From contig SKRY01000174.1 in assembly GCA_007118235.1 (NCBI GenBank), positions 1 to 5,931 on the forward strand: DNA of 5,931 nucleotides. The letters run 5' to 3'. The DNA comes from Candidatus Hydrogenedentota bacterium (GTDB lineage Bacteria > Hydrogenedentota > Hydrogenedentia > Hydrogenedentales > SLHB01). Both the position numbers and the translations under genes were made by a program. Shown piece after piece: positions 1-5,400 of this stretch. Under the pieces are notes generated by a model. The model did not search any database, had not been told where the DNA came from, and worked only from the letters and a program-made list of their open reading frames with translations. Position 1 is the stretch's first letter. The number at the start of each line of letters is the position of its first letter.

Positions 1-1832
1 AGCGCTGTCAGGTAGAGTTGCGCCAGTCGGCGGCGTTTCTCCATGAAGCCGGGCAGCTTCTTGAGCTGTTCAATGCCAATCGCCGCGTGGAGGTCGTTGA
101 GGTGATACTTGAAGCCGGGTTCCACCACCTGAGGCGGCCCCCCCGCCGCGCTTCGGCCGTACCGGTTCCAGGCGATGGCCGTCATGCCGTTGGTGGCGAG
201 ACGGCGCAAGTGGTGCGCGGCCTCCTCGCTGTTCACCGCAATGCATCCGCCCTCGACCGTGGTGATGTTCTTGATGGGGTAAAAGCTGAAGCAAGCAGGC
301 GCTGGACCGCCGCCGATGGGCTGCCCCTTATACGCCGCTCCCAGGGCGTGGGCCGCGTCTTCCACCACGGGGATCCCGTGCCGCTCCGCGATGGCGCGGA
401 TGGCGTCCAGATTGCAGGGCTGGCCCGCGAGGTGGACCGGCATGATGGCTTGAGTCCGCTCCGTGATGGCCGCCTCCACCGCCTCGGGCGAGATGTTCAG
501 CGTGGCGGGCTCCACATCCGCGAAGACAAGCCGCGCGCCCATGTTGACCACCGTGTTCCCCGTGCTCGCCCACGTGATGGGCGAAGTGATGACTTCGCCG
601 CCGGGCTGCACGCCGAGATGCACGAGACAGAGGTGCAGCGCCGCTGTACACGACGACACCGCCACGGCGTGCTGCGCGCCCACGTACTCCGCGAAGCTGC
701 GCTCGAAGGTTTGCGTGCGCGGTCCCGTCGTGAGCCAGCCGCTGCGCATTACCTCAAGCATGACCCGCTCTTCTTCCTCGCCCAGCGAGGGTTTGGCCAA
801 CGGGATGAACCGGGCCGCGATGGGTTCGCCGCCGTCTTCCACCGGCGTTTCAAGCAAGTGTTGCCAGCAGCGGACATTGAAATAGCGATCCGCGAAGGGA
901 TCCAGGCGCTCATCGGCCAGCTTCTCCCGGAGTTCAGGGAGCGCGCCCCCAATCGTCGCGCCGCAGGTCACCCCCAAAACCTCCCGCAGTTTCCGGAAAT
1001 CCACGCGAAAACTCCGGGGATCCTCGTCATTCTTGGGCGTTTCCACGGTCGCGCCGGGGAAATGCCGGGCGATCTTGTCCGCCAAATCCGCGATGCGATA
1101 GTTGGACTCCTCGTTCCCCACATTGAAGATTTCGCCGCTCACCCGTTCCGCCGGCGCCGCGACCGCCTGCTCCAACGCCGCGGCGGCGTCGTCGATGTGT
1201 ACGAAGGGCCGCCATTGCTGGCCGCCGCCCATGACCGTGATGCGGTGCTGGCGCATGGCCGTCGCCGCCATCTGGTTGACGGCGAGGTCAAAGCGCATCC
1301 GGGGCGACCAGCCGTACACCGTCGCCAAACGAAGAATAACCGGCTCGAAATGCCCGCTATGCGCCGCGAGCAGCGCTTCCTCGGCCGCCTTCTTCGATTC
1401 GCCGTACGGCGACACCGGATTCGCCGGGCTGGCCTCGTCCACGATGGGGAAGACGCCATGCCCGTACACCATGCACGCCGACGCGAACACAAACCGCCGC
1501 ACCCCCCGTTGCGCGGCGTGGTTGGCGAGTTCCCGCGTGCTCTCGACGTTGACATCGTGCGCGAGATCCGGACTCAACCCGCACGAGGGATCGTTCGATA
1601 CGGCGGCGAGATGTATGACGGCGTCCATGTCATCAAACAGCCCCGCCGTCTCCTGCAACCGCCGGATGTCCCCCTGCACAAGCTCGCAGTGGGGATGATC
1701 CCGCACGGCGTCCAAAGGCTCTTCCCCAAAACAAAACCGGTCAAACACACGCACCGCGTGCCCGGCCTCCAACAACCGGGGGACCAACACAGCCCCCACA
1801 TAGCCAGCTCCCCCCGTAACCAAGATGCGCAT
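1..1832 (-). CDS. Bifunctional NDP-sugar epimerase/dehydratase (SDR) - DegT-type aminotransferase fusion, 3' end cut
   Basis: This gene is read right to left from ATG at 1832 and stays open for 610 codons to the window edge. Residues 1-330 form an extended SDR domain. It has the Rossmann motif TGGAGYVG (6-13), Asp31 at the end of strand 2 (favours NAD over NADP), HLAAVSNDP (74-82), the YGESK catalytic pair Tyr143/Lys147, and RPFVHIDD before the C-terminal subdomain. After a linker, residues 342-610 match the DegT/DnrJ/EryC1/StrS aminotransferases: IPLAKPSLGEEE, SGWLTTGP (Trp366), SSCTAALHL (393-401), EDAAHALG with the PLP-binding Asp492, SFYPIKN with Schiff-base Lys521, and YHLNDLHAAIG from Tyr576. 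About 100-130 residues should be missing. By family, the SDR half epimerises, dehydrates or reduces a nucleotide sugar, and the aminotransferase half aminates a keto-sugar, both in the cytoplasm. The exact sugar cannot be read from sequence. The residue normally Ser/Thr in the SDR active site is Ala119. Confidence 0.93.
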   Translation of the reverse strand, partial: MRILVTGGAGYVGAVLVPRLLEAGHAVRVFDRFCFGEEPLDAVRDHPHCELVQGDIRRLQETAGLFDDMDAVIHLAAVSNDPSCGLSPDLAHDVNVESTRELANHAAQRGVRRFVFASACMVYGHGVFPIVDEASPANPVSPYGESKKAAEEALLAAHSGHFEPVILRLATVYGWSPRMRFDLAVNQMAATAMRQHRITVMGGGQQWRPFVHIDDAAAALEQAVAAPAERVSGEIFNVGNEESNYRIADLADKIARHFPGATVETPKNDEDPRSFRVDFRKLREVLGVTCGATIGGALPELREKLADERLDPFADRYFNVRCWQHLLETPVEDGGEPIAARFIPLAKPSLGEEEERVMLEVMRSGWLTTGPRTQTFERSFAEYVGAQHAVAVSSCTAALHLCLVHLGVQPGGEVITSPITWASTGNTVVNMGARLVFADVEPATLNISPEAVEAAITERTQAIMPVHLAGQPCNLDAIRAIAERHGIPVVEDAAHALGAAYKGQPIGGGPAPACFSFYPIKNITTVEGGCIAVNSEEAAHHLRRLATNGMTAIAWNRYGRSAAGGPPQVVEPGFKYHLNDLHAAIGIEQLKKLPGFMEKRRRLAQLYLTA

Positions 1833-1839
1833 AAATGAA

Positions 1840-1847
1840 CCTCTCCT
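1840..1847 (-). promoter_or_regulatory. Shine-Dalgarno site of the SDR-aminotransferase gene
   Basis: The minus strand reads AGGAGAGG, with 7 bases between it and the ATG at 1832-1830. This strong, well-spaced site fixes the start. The first residues after this ATG run straight into the Rossmann strand and its glycine motif, as expected for a complete N-terminus. Confidence 0.85.
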
Positions 1848-1863
1848 TTTCGATGATGCGGGG

Positions 1864-1892
1864 AGTATACCAGCGTCAACGCTGCGGCCCAA
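1864..1892 (-). promoter_or_regulatory. Candidate sigma70-like promoter of the SDR-aminotransferase gene
   Basis: On the minus strand, TATACT (1869-1864) is a 5-of-6 match to the -10 consensus. Seventeen bases upstream lies TTGGGC (1892-1887), which shares only TTG with the -35 consensus. Transcription would begin near 1857, giving a leader of about 25 bases that includes the Shine-Dalgarno site. The weak -35 and the dyad occupying the spacer would fit a regulated promoter, but that is inference. The housekeeping consensus of this organism is unknown. Confidence 0.45.
1871..1884. promoter_or_regulatory. Inverted repeat in the promoter spacer (possible operator)
   Basis: CAGCGT-CA-ACGCTG is a perfect 6+6 dyad with a 2-base centre. 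It lies entirely within the 17-base spacer between the proposed -35 and -10 hexamers of the left gene. A repressor or a spacer-binding activator there could control initiation. No regulator gene is visible in the window to pair with it. Confidence 0.35.
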
Positions 1893-2081
1893 GTTCCCTG
1901 GCACTAGGATTTCGCTGTGCTCCCCAATCGATGTTCAAGCAGTAAACTCAAGAACGGCGGTTGACGGGCGCTCCCGCCCTCATTAACGAGGCAATCACAT
2001 ATCCCGGGGAAATGGGCGCACAGGCGGCAGGTAACTGCGCGGCGTCTTTTGAGTCAACAGGGTCGAGCGTTCCTTGCGCTA

Positions 2082-2126
2082 ACGATGTCCCGATGTCAAA
2101 AATGGAGAGAAAGTGTCGGACATCGT
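2082..2126. repeat. 9-base inverted repeat with a duplicated left arm
   Basis: ACGATGTCC (2082-2090) is exactly complementary to GGACATCGT (2118-2126). A second copy of the core CGATGTC follows immediately at 2091-2097 and could pair with the same right arm instead, giving two alternative stems. Function is unknown; it could be a protein-binding dyad or an RNA element. Confidence 0.4.
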
Positions 2127-2179
2127 CGCGAAAATGTGGAGTCTGTCTCGAAAACCCTCTCCACGAAACTTTTTGCGGG

Positions 2180-2248
2180 AGCCCCTTTTACCGGGAACGA
2201 ATCACACCTCGAAGGGGCTACACCGGCCATACTATACAGAGTGTGATT
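2180..2248. repeat. Two interleaved 8-base inverted repeats
   Basis: AGCCCCTT (2180-2187) pairs with AAGGGGCT (2212-2219). AATCACAC (2200-2207), inside that loop, pairs with GTGTGATT (2241-2248) outside it. Interleaved arms have the topology of an H-type pseudoknot if transcribed. Chance occurrence is not excluded for 8-base arms. Confidence 0.3.
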
Positions 2249-2250
2249 GT

Positions 2251-2262
2251 AGGATATATCCT
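2251..2262. promoter_or_regulatory. Perfect 12-base palindrome (possible operator)
   Basis: AGGATATATCCT is identical to its own reverse complement. It is AT-rich in its centre and lies 185 bases upstream of the protease start, where a divergent regulator might bind. There is no direct evidence of a cognate protein. Confidence 0.3.
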
Positions 2263-2320
2263 GGATTTCGATCTTCAGTCTGCTCCCGCAAGTCGCTCTA
2301 CAGTATTTGGGCTCCTCCCT

Positions 2321-2423
2321 GCGTTAGGCATTATATTTGCTTCTCTTCTTAGGAAGCAATGTATCAAGGTGGGATTAACGCCACGACAAAAGGCGCCTAA
2401 GCGCACACGCGTAGCGTTGGGGC
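2321..2423 (+). promoter_or_regulatory. Candidate structured leader with alternative stems upstream of the protease gene
   Basis: GCGTTAGGC (2321-2329) can pair with GCCTAAGCGC (2395-2404) with one bulged G. This stem would enclose a hairpin TTGCTTC/GAAGCAA (2337-2343 with 2353-2359) and a weak GTGG/CCAC stem (2369-2372 with 2381-2384). The same GCCTAAGCGC can instead pair with GCGTTGGGGC (2414-2423), nine of ten positions counting G-T pairs, over a 9-base loop. The two outer pairings exclude each other, and the second ends 12 bases before the AGGAG site. It matches no riboswitch class that I recognise. Confidence 0.25.
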
Positions 2424-2435
2424 AAGGCAATGTGC

Positions 2436-2440
2436 AGGAG
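2436..2440 (+). promoter_or_regulatory. Shine-Dalgarno site selecting the protease start at 2448
   Basis: AGGAG lies 7 bases before ATG 2448. Another in-frame ATG at 2430 has only a weaker purine run upstream, and an in-frame TAG at 2412-2414 bounds the possibilities. Spacing therefore favours 2448. Confidence 0.65.
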
Positions 2441-2447
2441 CATACTG

Positions 2448-5400
2448 ATGACCAAATTGATTTCACCGTTATTAGAATTAATACTGCAGGCCCAGCCGAT
2501 ATTCTTCCGGTTTGTTTTGCCAGCAAGCGACCACGCAACCAAGGTTAACCTACTGCGACAGGCTGGCCTTGTGGTGATTTTCTTGGCTGTCGCTGTTTCG
2601 CAAGCCGGGGCGATGAACGCCGCCAATAAGGCGAATGAGACTTCTGCAACGCCGCAGGCCTATTCTCATCAGCTCTTGGTGGGATTTAGACCGGACCTTC
2701 CCCTCCCCGATCGAGGCTTGGCGCACGCCGAGGTGGGCGCGGAGCGGGCGCATCGGTACAGCCGGATTCCGGTTGATGTGGTGACGATTCCCGAAGGGGC
2801 GGATTTGGAGGCGTATATTGCCGCCTACGAAGCGCTGCCCGAGGTGGCCTATGCCGAACCCAACCATCCGATTGAGGTGGATACCGCCCCCAATGATCCC
2901 CTCTTTGACGAGCTTTGGGGGCTTTACAATACAGGCCAGAGCGGCGGAACGCCTGGGGCTGATATCGGGGTCCTCGAGGCTTGGGAATATACCATCGGCA
3001 GCGGTGACGTGATTGTAGCCGTGACCGATACGGGGATTGACTACAACCACGAGGATCTCACGGACAACATGTGGGAGAATCCTGACCCTAGCCGCCGCCA
3101 CGGCGATGTACACGGGGCGCGTTGGACGAACGGGACCGGCAGACTCACCAGCGGCGATCCCATGGATGACAACAGCCACGGGACCCACGCCGCGGGGACG
3201 ATCGGCGCGGTGGGCGGCAACGAAACGGGGGTCGTGGGGGTAAGTTGGGACGTCCAACTCATGGCCTTGCGGTTTATGGATGAAGAGGGCAATGGGGCTC
3301 TTGCGGATGCTATCGCGGCCATCGAATACGCCATTGATCACGGCGCCCATATCGTCAACGCTTCCTGGGGATCCCCGGAACATACAGACAGCCTTAAAGC
3401 GATGATTGAGGAGGCAGCTAAGGCAAACGTGTTGGTTGTGGCGGCTGCGGGCAATGAGGCGCGAGATAACGATGAGACGCCCTATTATCCCGCCAGTTTC
3501 GATGTCCCCAATATCATTTCCGTGGCCAGCAGCGATCACGACGACGCGCGCTCCACGTTCAGCAACTGGGGCGCGAACTCCGTGCATCTTGCGGCGCCGG
3601 GTTCGCGGATAAAGAGCACTATCCCGGAGAATGGCTACCAGTACAAGAGTGGCACATCCATGGCGGCCCCTCATGTAGCGGGGGCGGCGGCGCTCTTTTT
3701 GTCCTTGAACCCAGGCGCTTCGTACGAGGTAGTGAAGCAGGAGATTCTTGATAGCGTAACGCCATTGGATGGCTGGGAAGACCTGGTAATAACAGGCGGG
3801 CGCGTAGGAGCGGGAGCTTTGTTGCGTACGGCCAACGGGACGGGCGATCTCACGGTGGCCATAGAGCCGGACAGCGTTCGCGAGGAGGCGCGCTGGGTTG
3901 TCAATGGCGTTGAGTACGCCCATGGCGAGATAGCCGAAGAGCTTGCCGTCGGCGAGTACGAAGTCGCGTTCACCGATGTAGAGGGCTGGGTGACGCCAGC
4001 GGCTAAAAATGTCTTCATTGAGGCAGGGGATCATAAACAGTTGGAGGTTGAGTACGGGGCCAGTGCCACCGGCGAGTTGACGGTGGATATTGAACCCGAG
4101 GATGCCCTTTCGGACGGGGCGCAATGGAGGGTTGGTGACGGCGCGTGGCGGAACAGCGGGGAAACGGTCGAACTAAAGGCCGGCAGCTACGAAATAAGTT
4201 TCGCCAGCCTCGACTGCTGGTTCGAACCGGAACCTTTGTCCGTGGATGTGCTAGAGGATGACTTTAGAGTCGAAACCGTGGCCTATGAACAAGTCCCAGG
4301 CGCGCTGGAGGTTGTCCTTGATCCCCTCGAAGCCATTGAGGCGGGGGCGCGGTGGCGCGTTGACGGCGGGGATTGGCGAGAGAACGGCGCGATTATCGAA
4401 AACCTAGAACCCGGCGATTACGAGGTGTCGTTTAGCGACCTGGAGGACTGGGTGGCGCCTGAATCGAAGTCCGTTACCATCGAGTCTAATATGACCACCT
4501 CCGCCAAGGAGATGTATGAGCCCGTGACGCACAATCTTGAATATGGCGCCGGCCCTAATGGAACAGTCGACGGCGAGACAACGCAAACCGTGATCCATGG
4601 CGAAGACGGCAGCGAGGTTGTTGCAGTCCCTGATGAGGGGTACAAATTCACGGAATGGAGCGATGGCGTCGAAACCGCCACGCGTCAAGAGACTAATGTT
4701 ACTGAGAACCTCGGCGTCACGGCTCAGTTTGAAGTCGCGACCGGTTCCATCGAGGTGTTCATCGAGCCGCAGGAGGCTGTTGATGCGGGCGCGCAATGGA
4801 TCCTTGATGGTGACACATATGCCAGTGGCTACGTAGTCGACGAGCTGGAGCCAGGCGATTACACAGTAACGTTTAGTGACGTGGACCGCTGGCTCACGCC
4901 CGAAGCTAAAAAGGTGACCGTTGAGGCCGGCGAAACCGCCGAGGTCATGGCGGCATACTTGGACTACGGCATTGCGGACGTGGACCGGTTGCTTGGTCTG
5001 TCCCTGGGCGGCAACGTGCTCACGATAGAGGCTGCGGGAATTACAGAAGACACTGAAGTCTACATCGGCGAGGAAGCCGCGTTCCTTCTCGTGGAACGGA
5101 GCGATATTGAGGAAGGCGTGCTTGTCGTCGAGACGCCGAGTCAAGGGCCGGGCGAGTATGACATTCGCCTTGAAGATCCCGAGAACGATGCGGCTTACGT
5201 CTATGAAGAGCCTTTCGTCTACACGGAGAATCCGTTCGAAGAAGGCGCGGACCAGTTCCCCGGGGAGATGCGGGTAATTCAGGACACGCCGTACGCCGTG
5301 ACGACGGCGGGTGGTTCCTTGCCAGTAGTAAACGGTGAGCTTCAGCCGCTGGAGCACGAAACACCGGAAGGCATTGTGATCGAGGTTCCCGTGGAAGCCT

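Larger units (their letters stand above)
1833..2447. other. Intergenic region between divergent genes, rich in inverted repeats
   Basis: This 615-base gap separates two start sites pointing away from each other. No frame within it has family-like motifs or a convincing ribosome binding site with codon use like the neighbours. Its right half is more AT-rich than either gene. It holds the left gene's promoter, several 7-12 base inverted repeats (separate entries), and a tandem pair of CGATGTC at 2083-2097. No tRNA, terminator with a T-run, CRISPR array or insertion-sequence end was recognised. A decayed gene cannot be excluded. Confidence 0.7.

Noticed and set aside
840..842. GTG at the domain junction as an independent start of the aminotransferase
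   Set aside because: No Shine-Dalgarno-like sequence precedes it on the minus strand, and the upstream frame reads through without a stop, so a fusion is the simpler reading.
18..1838. A 606-codon open frame on the plus strand opposite the SDR-aminotransferase gene
   Set aside because: It is in exact codon register with the real gene and exists because that gene lacks TTA, CTA and TCA codons over this span. Its product is rich in Arg/His/Pro with no family motif.
1966..1979. GC hairpin GGGCG-CTCC-CGCCC as a terminator
   Set aside because: There is no T-run after it on either strand, and no gene ends nearby; both genes start in this region.
2321..2404. Integron attC-like site (GTTAGGC with GCCTAAG)
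   Set aside because: In attC the RYYYAAC core comes first and GTTRRRY last; here the order is reversed and the second core ends in AAG rather than AAC. No integrase or cassette is visible.
2430..2432. Upstream in-frame ATG as the protease start
   Set aside because: The AGGAG at 2436-2440 lies after it and is ideally spaced for ATG 2448; the sequence before 2430 is a weaker match.
1961..2548. A 195-codon plus-strand frame in the intergenic region beginning with TTG
   Set aside because: It has no good ribosome binding site or recognised domain, and it overlaps the start of the protease in another frame by 101 bases. It is most likely a chance frame, though a decayed gene cannot be excluded.
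2550..4124. A 524-codon open frame on the minus strand opposite the protease gene
   Set aside because: It is the mirror register of the protease codons, has no recognisable motif, and the opposite strand encodes a complete S8 domain. The same applies to the minus-strand frame at 4404-5459.
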